NCBI RefSeq assembly: GCF_025698545.1
Contig: NC_068575.1
Location: forward strand, 49,113,980-49,177,979
DNA length: 64,000 bases
From: Gossypium raimondii
Taxonomy: Eukaryota > Streptophyta > Magnoliopsida > Malvales > Malvaceae
Direction: 5' to 3'
Every line of letters begins with the position of its first letter. Positions within the stretch are counted from its first letter, which is position 1. Positions 51,715 through 63,800 of this stretch are shown piece by piece. Made by a program: the position numbers and the translations under genes. Under the pieces are notes generated by a model that saw only the letters and a list, made by a program, of their open reading frames with translations, searched no databases and had not been told where the DNA came from.

Positions 51715-52019
51715 TAAGAATGTAAGGAACTAAAACAGGTTAAATTTTAAAACACAATCATCACATAGCACATAAACTAAAAAAAGGAAGGGACTTGTGT
51801 GTAGCAACCTCAACATGTAGGTTTAGAAGTTCTGGTCATGTTTGGTTGTGCAAAATGTTGGGTGTCTAAGAAGCCCTTTGCTTGGTGGGAATCACCATAT
51901 CGATGTTTTCCTTTGATCGTATTCTCCAACCCCCATCTGTAATAATATATAATTGTAGTACTTGATTTCATTAATATAGTTATTGATGCATAAAGAAATG
52001 AGGGAGGTGACAATGGAAA

Positions 52020-52870
52020 GTAGCACTTTAACACTTCAATTTACAGCATTTAAACACTTCAGTTTGTAACACTTTAACACATCAATTAACAACATTTATA
52101 CACATCAATTACAGCGATAAAACATCTCAATTTCCAGCAACTAAACAATTCAATTTGTAGCACTTAAACACTTCAATTTGCAGCACTTAAACGCTTCAAT
52201 TTACAGCATTTAAACACTTCAATTTGCAGCAGTAAACATATCAATTAACAACATTTATACACCTTAATTACAGCAATAAAACATCTCAATTTCCAGCAAC
52301 TAAACACTTCAATTTGCAGCACTTAAACACTTAAATTTGCAGCACTTAAACATATCAATTAACAACATTTATACACCTCAATTACAGCGATAAAACATCT
52401 CAATTTCCAGCAACTAAATACTTCAATTTGCAGCACTTAAACACTTCAATTTGCAGCACTTAAACACTTCAATTTACAGTATTTAAACACTTAAATTTGC
52501 AGTACTTAAACATATCAATTAACAATATTTATACACCTCAATTATAGCGATAAAACATCTCAATTTCCAGCAACTAAACACTTCAATTTGCAGCACTTAA
52601 CCACTTCAATTTACAACATTTAAACACTTCCATTTGCAGCACTTAAACATATCAATTAACAACATTTATACACCTCAATTACAGCGATAAAACACTTCAA
52701 TTTGCAGCACTTAAACACTTCAATTTGCAGCACTTAAACATATCAATTAACAACATTTATACACCTCAATTACAGTGATAAAACATCTCAATTTCCAGCA
52801 ACTAAATACTTTAATTTGCAGCACTTAAACACTTCAATTTACAACATTTAAACACTTAAATTTACAAACC
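52020..52870. repeat. Minisatellite inside the CACTA element
   Basis: About 23-bp variants of CACTTCAATTTGCAGCACTTAAA alternate with ATATCAATTAACAACATTTATACACC and AACATCTCAATTTCCAGCAACTAA. Together they form a higher-order unit of roughly 120-160 bp repeated about six times. It has no coding capacity. Confidence 0.8.
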
Positions 52871-53582
52871 CACCATCAATAAAGTAGCATCAGGATACAG
52901 ATCCACCACCATTTGCAAATTTTTTCTAATATTTTCATTTTCTAAAACTCAAATGTAACATCCAAACCAGATAATGTAACATCATTTAGACCACCTGGGG
53001 TAATGGTCTAGTTAAGTACTAACCACAAGGAATGAACAATATTTGGAGAAAAGAAAAGATATGTGACAAAAGAATTCACCTGGAGTGTTGAGTTTAGCGG
53101 GCAAGCAACATCTCTTGGAACATATTTCCCAAATGAATGCTTGTGAGAGAGGGGTCATAATCGATGAATAAAAATAGTAATAAGAAAAGAGATTAATTGA
53201 TGCAATATCAAGAATATAATTCTAAGAAGGTAATCCAACAGTACTAAAATCCTCCCCCAAAGAAGTATTCATCTTAATAAATTCATGTTAATACTCTACT
53301 CAATCAGATTCGATGTCGCTTATCACATAATATCTGGATGGTCCTTAGAAGAAAGGTCATTGATGTTTCCCAAGTTCTTAAAAAGGTCAATGTAAAATAG
53401 AACTCAATTTAACAGATATCTAATATTTTGTTTTTCATGTCTTTCATAAAATGGAACTCAAACTATATTGTATCACAAAAACATGACAAAAATTGTGGCA
53501 TCAAATATTTACTCATAATTTACATAATAATAACGATAAAAATATTAAATAAAACATACAAAACCAAAGAACAATATTTTAC

Positions 53583-53964
53583 CTATTATGCTTAAAGCAT
53601 TCAAATCCATAGATGTCCAAAACTCCAATTTGCACATGGGAATTTGGATCTTGCCCCACAGATATATTAATCTTATCAACAAGCCTTACAAAATAGATAG
53701 AAAATTTTCGAAGCGTAAAGCAGTTTAATCTTGACCCCATGCAGGCAAGGCAAGTAATACAAAATATGAGCATATGATAAAATAAATACCTCCAAACATG
53801 AATTAACATAAGCATACCAATCAAACAATCGAGCATAAACTGTCTTTGCCAATGCATCCCGACTAGCCATAGCAGCATTACAATCAAGAGCTTTAACTAT
53901 GCTTCCTTCACGGGTTTGAATGGTACGAGTACATAATGTCGCCAACAAGAGGTTCACATCACGC
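53583..53964 (-). pseudogene. Captured myosin XI motor-domain exons
   Basis: Two exons (53964-53818 and 53684-53583) with intact GT-AG boundaries flank an intron. Exon a encodes [20 protein letters not shown] and [18 protein letters not shown]; exon b continues [20 protein letters not shown] and [13 protein letters not shown]. This is the region just before and including the DIYGFE strand of a plant class XI myosin motor. The splice phase (TG|G) restores tryptophan at the junction. Upstream and downstream motor exons are absent. The retained intron shows DNA-level capture rather than retroposition. Product unlikely. Confidence 0.85.
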
Positions 53965-55097
53965 CTTCCAAATGAGAAATTTTTTAACATACCTAACAAG
54001 AGAATGAAAATCTATAAATTGCATAGATCAACAAGCCGCTGGCTTGAACTACCCAGCAACCTACTATGTCATTGCCAATGTGCAAGTCACAGGGTATATA
54101 ATAAACTCAAAACATCCATGCAAAAACTATTAGGTGTTTAAAGTAGATACTTTTACTAATGAAATTTGAACTAATTATACTACAAAAGTAGCTAGAAAAG
54201 TTGTTTCATAATTCAATAACAAAAAAGAAACCACAAGTGTAGTGACCATTTTTGTAGTTGACCCTATTTCTGACCATAATCCCAATCTAATCTAAGCTTT
54301 TCATATCATGCTAAACAAAGTCTACATCTATATAAATCAATACTATTACATTCCATCCATGCAATGGACCTGAATCCCTTCTCGAATTCACGATACCTCT
54401 TTTGATTTCTGAGATTTTAGTAAAGCATCCTTCGACTTATCAATATCTGTCATCTGCCTTGACAAGAGAGATTATTGATTTCAATAGAAAAAAACCATAA
54501 TTATACATGTTTCTTTTATATATTCATAACTTAATTGTCAATCAGGATCTATCATACATTACGAACTCGCAAATCTCGGCGGTCAAAGACACGCTACGAC
54601 TTGGTAAAAAACTCAATAAGTGTATAAGCAAATTTTGGCCGAAAATATTGTGTTTTGGACTATATTTTTAAATTGAAAAATATATATACTATTAAATTTT
54701 TACCTTTTTAAGTACAAAACTAACTCTCAAACTTTACCAAAGAACAAGGAATCATATTGAGTCAACCATGTTTGAATACTGAACCTGTGAGCATAAAAGA
54801 ATGTATTGCTGCAAGGTCAAGCTGTTGAAAAGAGGTTCCATATTTGCATGCCCCTTGCTATGATTATGCGGTATTGTGTTGATTTGCAAACAAGAAAACA
54901 AAAAGCAAAATTAAAATACAACTCTCATGAATTATAGAAAGAAAAAAAAAAAGAAAACGGAACTAAATCAGGGACTGCTAATTATTTTGGACTGCTACAA
55001 ATGCTGATTATTTTGGAATAAAATATTTGAAAAATAAAGCTAAATAAAATTGAAAGATAAGCATATAATATATAAAGAGATAAGTAAGGAAACTTAC

Positions 55098-55282
55098 AGT
55101 TTCTGGTCATCGTCGATTTCTAGCTTCTTCTGGCATCCCGTATTGGAGGTTGGCGATATTGAACTGCAAAGAGAAAAAAACAATAATAAAAAGAAAGGGT
55201 GCACGGTTAAATTTTAAACTTCGTAAAGCTTATTTTTTTGTGTAAGCAAGATACATTCATGGTCGAGAGATAGAACCTTCAT
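55098..55282 (-). pseudogene. RPS6: Captured 5' end of ribosomal protein eS6 gene
   Basis: Exon 1 (55282-55277) is ATG AAG, followed by an intron and exon 2 (55163-55098) beginning TTCAATATCGCCAAC (FNIAN). The exon then shifts frame by one base and continues in the alternative frame as GCQKKLEIDDDQKL, ending at a GTAAGT donor. MK, FNIAN and GCQKKLEIDDDQKL are the start of plant eS6, and a two-codon first exon is as I recall for plant eS6 genes. The +1 insertion breaks the frame. The rest of the gene is missing. The sequence lies in the right half of the CACTA element. Confidence 0.8.
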
Positions 55283-55337
55283 GGCTGGCGGCGGAGCAAA
55301 GGCGGTGGCACACCTCACTTCGATTTCTTCCTTCTGC

Positions 55338-55346
55338 TTAGGGTTT
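55338..55346 (-). promoter_or_regulatory. Telo-box upstream of the eS6 fragment
   Basis: The minus strand reads AAACCCTAA, 56 bp upstream of the captured eS6 ATG. Telo-boxes are typical of plant ribosomal protein gene promoters, supporting capture of the native 5' end. Confidence 0.7.
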
Positions 55347-56146
55347 TCAAAAACGAGTTCCCTCTTTTGGAAGATGATCAAAATTATAATTAAAAATCTA
55401 TATGGAATAAATAACACCCAAAATTAGAAAATAAAGAGGAAAAATGGAACAGAAATAAAAGCGATAGGGATCTGAGTAATGAACACAACAAGATGAAACA
55501 CACACACAAATAAACAAACAAAATAATAATATTAAGTCTCATATATTTTCCAGGGAAACAAACGGTAGTAGGAATTGCTGACTCGTAAGTAGATTGGAGA
55601 GGTTTTCTGCTGAATCGTCTTTGGTGCCTCCATTTTCCTCTTCTTTTTTTCATTTTGTTTGCAAGGTTAGGGGTTTTAGGGGGGGAATTTGGGAAAAATT
55701 AGTGCGAAATTTTTTTAGGTAAAATGAATTTTGTGGCGTTTTTTTTTAAAAACGCCGTTATCGCTTACCTTTTACTCAAAAAATAATTTTATTTTGAACA
55801 AAACGACGTTGTTTTGCTCTGTTAAAATTTTTTTATTTTATCTGTTAAAAATTATTAGTTAAGTGATTTTATTTATTTATGAATGTTTTTTTTAAATCTA
55901 ATATTTAAATCCTAAACCATTTAATGTAGTTTTTAAATCAACTGAACTCCTACGAAAATACACTCAATGTAGTTTTTAAACTCGAAAAATCTGTACATCT
56001 CTGAAATATTTTGTACATCAGTGTTGCTACAATACGAGGGAGAAGCTCGTAGTAAATGAAAAATTCTTAATAAATGTTTAAATGTTAATGTTTTGGACAT
56101 CTTTTAAACTCATTTCCGCTCATTTTGGTATGGAGGATCAATTCGA

Positions 56147-56216
56147 GATTAGCGGCGCTATTTCAAAAACGCCGCTAAAGACCCGAGCATTAGCGGTTCT
56201 TTTTCAAAAACGCCGC
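56147..56216. repeat. Right-side AGCGGCG repeats of the CACTA element
   Basis: Two palindromic units of the TTAGCGG ... CGCCGCTAAAG type. The second is cut after GCCGC by the Tat LTR that starts at 56217. Confidence 0.75.
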
Positions 56217-58659
56217 TGTAGCGACCTAAAAATTTCGCGATGGGCGCTTGTCGAAGTGATTATTGAAAATTTGAAAGCAGAGTTTCGATTTTATTTGAAA
56301 AAAGGAGTCGCCACCGATCTTTTTTCTAGGTGTGATCGGACACCTAATGAATTCTCTTTTTTTTGAAGAAAAATTATTTTTAAATTTTTCTAAAAAAGAG
56401 GTAATTTTAGGTCTACGTGAAAATCCAGAGAAAAATAGAGTTCGAGAGTCGGTTACACTCGAGGAAGGTATTAGCACCCTCGCGACGCCCAAAATTGGTA
56501 TCTCGTTAAACGCGCATCGTCTTAATTTTCAAAAATACAAGTTCAATTTAATAGTTAATCGCGATCCAATCAAAATACGAATTTTTTTTAAAACACGAAG
56601 ATTTTTGAGACAATTATTTATTTTTTTTAAAAACACAAAAAAAATTTTAAAACACGAGAATTTTAGAGACACGGAAATTCTTAAAAACACGAAAATTTTT
56701 GAAAACACGACAATTTTGAAACACGAGAATTTTGAAACACGAGAAATTTTTTTTGAAAACACGATTTTTTTTTGAAACGCGAAAATTTGTGAAACACGAG
56801 AATTGTTGAAATCAAGAAAATTTTGGAAAACACGAAAATTTTTGAAACACAGAAGTTTTTAGAAAACACAAAAAAAATTTTGATCATTGGAATTTTTCAG
56901 AACATGAAAATTTATGAAACACAGAAGTTTTTAGAAAAAACGAAAATTTTTTTGGCGACACGGGAATTTTTTGAAAACACGAAAAATTTTAAAAATTGGA
57001 ATTTTGTTAAAATACGGGAATTTAAAAAAAACATACCGTATTTAACCCGAATCGACGATATTCACCCCGACATGGCAATGAAATCGAAGAATTAGTGTCA
57101 AGCCAATTGAATTTAATATTTAATCGTGATCTTATTAAAACACGAGAATTTTTTTAAAAACACGAGGATTTTTGAATATTTTCGATATTTTTTTAAAAGG
57201 GCGTCCCGTATTTAACACAAGCCATCGATATTCACCCAACATAGCGATAAATTCGATGACTGATATTAAACCGGTGCGTTGCCTTATACATTAAAATAAA
57301 TTTTCCTACTCTAAAAACGAAATTATTTAAATTTAAAACTATAAAATAAAATAGACAAAATGATATTTTAAAAACACCATAAAAATACTAATTGAATTAA
57401 AATGGGATAATATTTAAATAAATGTACTAAATTAAAAAAGATTAAGATTTACCAAAAGCCCAAAGTTATGGGCTTCTCAAATTTTGGGCCTTTTCTTTTT
57501 CTTTTTTTCTTTTTTCTTTTTTTTTTTTGCAGATTGAAATTTCTTTGAAATTTGGATCTTGGCTTCTTCTTTGAAGCAGACTTAGGGCGGTGGCGGCTGG
57601 AAGCAGACTTCTTCTTTGGTTGGCTGTTGGTCGCCTAGCCTGCTTAGGCTCTGCTGGATTGGGCAGTCTCTTGTTGGCTTCTTGCTAGGAGGGTCTTGCT
57701 GCTTTTTTTTTTAGTTGTTGTTTTGGGTTTACAACTGGGTCGGCCTGGTTCTGAAATGGGTCGAGTCGGTCGGGTCGGGTTGACCCGACTGTGATTTTTT
57801 TCTATTTTTCTTCTTTTTTCTTCCTTTTTTTCTTCTTTCTTTTTTTCTTTTTCTTCTTCAGGCTGAACCTTGCCCTTTTGCACCGTCAATGACGCTCCCT
57901 CCGCCCGGTGGTGCGGTGGCCGGCGCGCCCCCTTCTCTTCCTCTCTCTTTTCTTTCTTCTCTTCTTTCTTTTTGGCTGTTGTTTTTTACTGTTTTTATAT
58001 TTTTTTGCTTGTTGCTTTGTTTTGCTAGGTGTTGGCGATGGTGGTGTGGGGCGGTGGACACGGTGGCGCTGCAACGACGGTGGTTGCAGGAGGAATCGGC
58101 CGAATTCTAGATTTTTTTGAAGTTTCTTTGCTCTTCTTCTTTTTTTTTTTGCTTTTTTTCTTTAGTTCCTATCCGAAAAAAATCCCCCTCTTTCTCTTCA
58201 ATTTTCTCCTTTTAATCTTTCAATTTTGTCTTCTTTTTGTTTGTCTTCAGGTGGTAGTAGAGGTGGAGGGGGGCACGCAAAAACACCGATTGGGGGTGGT
58301 CTGTCATGCCCAGAAGGACCAAAATGAAGAAGACGCTAAATATTTGGGGTAAAAATGTAATTTTAGGAAAATATGGGGCCAAAATGTAATTTTTAGAAAG
58401 TTTAGGGGTTAAAGTGAAATTTTGAGAAAGTTTAGGGGTTGGAATGTAATTTTTGAAAAGTTTAGGGGCCAAAATGTAATTTATGTTTTTTTGTATTTTT
58501 TTTCCAAAATTTTATTATGGCTATTTTATTAATATTTAAAACAAAAATTAAAAATGGGCTAAAACAATTCCAAAATTAAATCCTAATGGGCCCGATCATT
58601 GGGCCCATACGAGATCGACCCGGCCCAAAATTCTAATCGGGTAAAATTCAGTGATTACA
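56217..58659 (-). repeat. 3' LTR of the Tat element
   Basis: On the minus strand it begins TGTAATCACTGAATTTTACC and ends GGTCGCTACA. It contains a long stretch (56590-57010) of degenerate GAAACACGARAATTTT-type repeats and CT-rich tracts near 57800. It shares conserved blocks with the solo LTR at 9148-11202. Confidence 0.88.
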
Positions 58660-58672
58660 GCTGCCCCTCTTT
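58660..58672 (-). other. Polypurine tract of the Tat element
   Basis: The minus strand reads AAAGAGGGGCAGC directly before the LTR start TGTAATC, the normal position of the plus-strand primer. Confidence 0.85.
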
Positions 58673-58802
58673 GCTCATCGCTGTGAAACAGGGATAGAGC
58701 AAAGACTTTAAAGCACTGAATTTTGTTCGATTGTCCAAATTTTTTTTTGTCCATATTTTTTCAAAGCCTGAAATTGAAAATAGCTTGTTGTGCGATTCGA
58801 AG

Positions 58803-59913
58803 TTCAACTCACTTCTCAGATTATGAGTTGACCTTTGAAAAATAGAGATTGAAAAACACCTCGGCATAGGACCCAAGGCTCAACTCACTTCTCGCAATAT
58901 GAGTTGATTTTAAAAAAGACAGAAATTAAAAATACCTCAGCGCGACCCGAGGCTCAACTCACCTCTCGTATTATGAGTTGATTTTTAAAAAAGACAGAAA
59001 TTAAAAATACCTCAGCGTGACCCGAGGCTCAACTCACCTCTCGTATTATGAGTTGATTTAAAAAAAGACAGAAATTAAAGATACCTCAGCGTGACCCGAT
59101 GCTCAACTCACCTCTCGTATTATGAGTTGATTTTTAAAAAATGACAGAAATTAAAAATACCTCAGCGTGACCCGAGGCTCAACTCACCTCTCGTATTATG
59201 AGTTGATTTTTGAAAAAATAGAAATTAAAAAATACCTCAGCGTGACCCGAGGCTCAACTCACCTCTCGTATTATGAGTTGATTTTTAAAAAAAGACAGAA
59301 ATTAAATTTAAAAAAAATACCTCAGCGTGACCCGAGGCTCAACTCACCTCTGTATTATGAGTTGATTTTTGAAAAAACAGAAATTAAAAAAAATACCTCA
59401 GCGTGACCCGAGGCTCAACTCACCTCTGTATTATGAGTTGATTTTTTGAAAAAAAAAACAGAAATTTAAAAATACCTCAGCGTGACCCGAGGCTCAACTC
59501 ACCTCTGTATTATGAGTTGATTTTTTGAAAAAAAACATAAATTTAAAAAATACCTCAGCGTGTGATCTGAGGCTCAACTCACCTCTCGCAATATGAGTTG
59601 ATTTTTGAAAAACAGAAATTTAAAAGAAATACCTCGGCATGTGTCTGAGGCTCAACTCACCTCTCGCAATATGAGTTGATTTTTGAAAAACAGAAATTTA
59701 AAAAAATACCTCAGCGTGACCCAAGGCTCAACTCACCTCTCGTATTATGAGTTGATTTTTTGAAAAAAAACAGAAATTAAAAAAAATACCTCAACGTGAC
59801 CCGAGGCTCAACTCACCTCTCGTATTATGAGTTGATTTTTGAAAAAAACATAAATTAAAAATACCTCAGCGTGACCCGAGGCTCAACTCATCTCTCGTAT
59901 TATGAGTTGATTT
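58803..59913. repeat. Tandem array in the 3' spacer of the Tat element, each unit with a hairpin
   Basis: About 15 copies of a 66-85 bp unit. Each holds TCAACTCACCTCTCGTATTA followed by TGAGTTGA, so TCAACTCA and TGAGTTGA form a perfect 8-bp inverted repeat around a short loop. Spacers between units are A-rich and vary in length. Most units also share CCTCAGCGTGACCCGAGGC. There is no coding sequence. Confidence 0.9.
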
Positions 59914-60841
59914 TTGAAAAAAGTAGTAATTGAAAAATATTTCTTGAAAGAAACAGGGTTTCAAAAAACATCTGGTGAAACTAAAAGTCTTCTTCTTCAT
60001 TGATTCTGTGCAGCTTTCTCCCAAAATTCTTTGCTCAACTGGTATTCCTGTATATGTCATGTATGATGTTATTATGATATGCACATGTTTGTCCTAAATG
60101 CTTTTATGTCTACATGATCATGCCATGCATTCTTGGTTGTTTGTCACATGACCCCTTCTGACTTTCGTGAGGGCCTTCATTTATTTCCTCAATTCTTGAC
60201 TTTTCTCTCTAGTTTTGTACTCATCCTCAAGGTCTGTGAGTAATCCACATTTCTCCATATATCACTCTCTTGCCCCCTGCTGAACATTGTTCCTGCTTTG
60301 GGGCCCTTGTACTTGTCAAATTCTCATCCAGGTAATGTTCAAGATTTCTTTTGTTTAGAGTATGTCATCTTACTATTTATCATTTAAATGAATCAAACAC
60401 GAGATGCATAGAAAAAATGGCAAAGTAGGCATGAAAGAAAATACCTCACATTCAATTTTTTCGATAGCAACAAACACAGAAAATTGACAAGGAATAGTTC
60501 AAATAAAGAAAGCATCATAAAGAAAGGAAAGTGAATTCAATGGCCACGAATGCTCTAGATATCCAACGCTTAAACTTCTTCACGTTTCTTCATTTTGAAT
60601 CTTTTTGAGCATAGCTTCCTGTGTAGAAGATTTCGAGCTTCTGAGAATGCTTCAAATATTGTAACCTCGCAATTCGACTCCCCGTTCAAGTCGCCTTGCT
60701 CCTTAAGTCCGAATCTGCTTCATTAAGACGCCCTTTCGGGTTTTCATCCTAATCTTTTTGTTTATCAAGACGCCCTTTTCGGGTTTTCATCTCGATTTTT
60801 CTTTTTCTTTTTTTCTTTTTTTTTGTTTTTTTGTTGTTTTT
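59914..60841 (-). other. Remaining 3' spacer of the Tat element
   Basis: Non-coding sequence between the integrase stop and the tandem array. It includes two copies of AAGACGCCCTTTCGGGTTTTC-like sequence near 60740 and 60775, the second with one extra T. Confidence 0.6.
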
Positions 60842-63800
60842 TTAGGTATAATATTTCTTCACAGCATCTGAGTTCACTGGATTAGGTAATTCTTTCCCAT
60901 ACATCTCAGTGAGAATCAGAGCCCCTCCTGAGAATGCCTTTTTTACAACGTATGGCCCTTCCCAATTTGGTGACCATTTTCCTCGAAAGTCTTTTTGTAT
61001 CGGGAGGATCTTTCTTAGTACCAGCTCCCCTTCGCGGAATTCTCTTGGCCGTACATTTTTATCATGGGCCGTGATCATTCTTTTCTGATACATCTGTCCA
61101 TGACAAATTGCCTTCAAGCGTTTCCCTTCAATAAGGTTTAGTTGATCATATCGAGCTCGAACCCACTCTGATTCTTCTAACTTTGTCTCTATCAAAACGC
61201 GCAGGGATGGGATCTCTACTTTGATAGGCAGAACGACCTCCATTCCGTAGACTAGAGAAAAAGGAGTTGCCCCTGTAGATGTTCGCACAGAGGTGCGGTA
61301 TGCATACAAAGCGAATGGTAGCTTCTCATGCCAGTCTTTATATGTCTCAGTCATCTTCCCGAGAATCCTCTTAATGTTCTTATTAGCCGCTTCTACTGCT
61401 CCGTTCATCTTCGGGCGACAGGGCGAAGAATTATGATGCTTTATCTGAAATTGCTCACATACTTCTTTCATCATCTTGTTGTTCAAATTTAAAGCATTAT
61501 TTGAAATGATTCTTTCAGGCAGACCATATCGACATATGATCTCATTTTTTAAGAACCTACAGACTGCAGCCTTTGTCACATTAGCAAACGAAGTGGCTTC
61601 TACCCATTTTGTGAAGTAGTCTATAACCACAAAGATGAATCGATGTCCATTGGAAGATTTCGGGGAAATTGGCCTTATAACATCCATGCCCCACATAGAA
61701 AAAGGCCACGGAGAAGTCATGACATGAAGGGGCGATGGAGCTGCATGAATTTTATCACCATAAATTTGACATTTGTGGCACTTTCGTGCGTAGCCAATGC
61801 AATTGCTTTCCATCGTCAGCCAGTAATAACCAAGTCTCATAATCTGCCTGGCCATAGTGAAACCACTGACATGCGTTCCATAAATTCCTTCATGAACCTC
61901 CTTAAGTATCTTTCTGGGTTCAACAGCGTCCACGCACCTCATGAGCACTTGATCTTTTCCTATTTTGTATAGAATATCCCCGTCAAGAACAAATCCAACC
62001 GCCAATTTCCTGATTGTTCTTTTGTCATTCTCGTTTGCTTGCTCGAGGTACCTTTGATTTTTGATATACTCCAAGATATCATGGAACCATAGTCGTCCAT
62101 CTGACTCCTCCTCAATACTACAACAGTGTGTGGGGGTCTCATATATACTCATTTGGATGGGCATTATCTCAGTTTCTCTGTTTGCTTTGAACATTGAAGC
62201 CAATGTGGCCAGAGCATTAGCCAATTGATTCTCTTCCCGTGGAAAGTAGTTAAAAGTCACTTCATAGAACTCTTTGACCAATTCTGCAACGAGATCGCGA
62301 TATTTGAATAATTTCGAATCCCTCACTTCCCAATCTCCACGGATTTCATAGATGACTAATGCTGAGTCCCCGTGCACTTATAAGATTTTGATTTTCCTCT
62401 CGATAGCTGCACGAAGCCCCATGATGCAAGCTTCATATTCCGCTATATTATTGGTACAGAAGAAGTTTAATCTGGCAGTGAGCGGGTAATGATCTCCTTC
62501 CGGTGACACCAAGACTGCTCTGATCCCATGCCCCAATGCATTCGATGCGCCATCGAAGCTCATCTTCCATGATTTCTCTTTTGATGACTCACCCTCTTTT
62601 TCTGAAATGCACATCAAATCTTCATCTGGGAAATCAAATCTCAAAGACTCGTATTCCTCCGTTGTTCGACTTGCCAAGAAGTCAGCTATTGCGCTTCCAT
62701 TTATTGACTTTTGGCTCACATATGTAATGTCATACTCAGTTAGTAGGATCTGCCATCATGCCATTCTTCCTGAGAGTGCAGGTGACTCCATCATGTATTT
62801 TATTGGGTCCAGTTTCGAAATTAACCATGTCGTATGATACAACATGTATTGTCTGAGCCTTCGAACCGTCCAAATCAACGCACAACAAAATTTTTCACTT
62901 GAAGGGTACTTTGCCTCATACTCTGTGAATTTCTTGCTAAGGTAGTAAATTGTTTTTTCTCTTTTCCTCGACTCATCATGCTGTCCCAGCTCGCAACCCA
63001 TTGAGTTCTCAAACACGGTCAGGTACAATATTAATGGTTTTCCAAGGGTCAGCGATACTAGTACCGGAGGATTAGATAGATACTGTTTTATCTTATCGAA
63101 GGCCACTTGGCACTCCTCGTTCCATTCTCCCAGATTATGCTTTCGGAGGAGCCGAAAAATTGGATCACACTGATTGGTAAGTTGGGCAATGAATCGAGCA
63201 ATGTAATTCAACCTTCCTAAAAATCCTCTGACTTCTTTTTGTATGCGCGGGGGAGGCAGTTCTTGTATAGCTTTTATCTTGTCTGGATCAACCTCGATAC
63301 CTCTCTCACTGACAATGAAACCTAGCAGTTTTCCCGAGGTAGCCCCAAATGTACATTTGGTCGGGTTAAGTTTCAACTGGAATTTTCTTAACTTTTCAAA
63401 CAGCTTCTTGAGATTCCCAACATGCTCTTTTTCTTCCCAAGATTTGGCAATCATGTCATCGACATAAACTTCTATTTTTTTGTGCATCATATCATGGAAC
63501 AACGTTACCATGGCTCTCTGATATGTTGCCCCAGCATTCTTTAATCCAAACGGCATTACCTTATAGCAGAAGGTTCCCTACATTGTTATGAATGTAGTTT
63601 TTTCCATGTCTTCAACAGCCATTTTTATCTGATTATAACCCGAGAAACCATCCATGAACGAAAATAAATAATGTTTTACCGTGTTATCCACTAACGTATC
63701 GATGTGTGGTAAAGAAAAATTATCTTTAGGGCTTGCTCGGTTCAAATCACGATAATCCATGCACATTCGTACCTTGCCATCTTTCTTCAGCATCGGGACT

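Larger units (their letters stand above)
50777..56216. mobile_element. CACTA-type DNA transposon carrying host gene fragments (right end displaced)
   Basis: The left end CACTACACCAAAACAG is a CACTA/En-Spm type terminus, followed within 20 bp by an array of palindromic AGCGGCG subterminal repeats. The same motif returns in the right part (56147-56216) before a Tat retrotransposon interrupts it, so the right terminus is presumably beyond the window. Between lie a minisatellite, myosin XI exons, a ribosomal protein eS6 first-exon fragment and possibly an EAR-tail fragment. No CACTA transposase was recognised, so this is a non-autonomous, gene-capturing (Pack-type) element. The 3-bp target duplication cannot be tested because the right end is missing. 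Confidence 0.75.

Noticed and set aside
52020..52870. Possible CRISPR-like or satellite centromere array
   Set aside because: Short, imperfect and confined to one transposon; better called a minisatellite.
55390..55653. Minus-strand ORF of 87 codons right of the eS6 fragment
   Set aside because: The start is plausible but the second half is low-complexity and hydrophobic, as in intron read-through. No family match; it may be leader sequence of another captured gene.
56332..57095. Overlapping ORFs on both strands
   Set aside because: They arise from degenerate GAAACACGARAATTTT repeats in the LTR; composition is not coding-like.
57644..58352. Several Lys/Arg- or Leu/Phe-rich ORFs
   Set aside because: Produced by CT-rich tracts in the Tat LTR.
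58803..59913. Regular repeats reminiscent of a CRISPR array
   Set aside because: Units vary in length, spacers are low-complexity A-rich, no cas genes are present, and the array sits in a plant retrotransposon.
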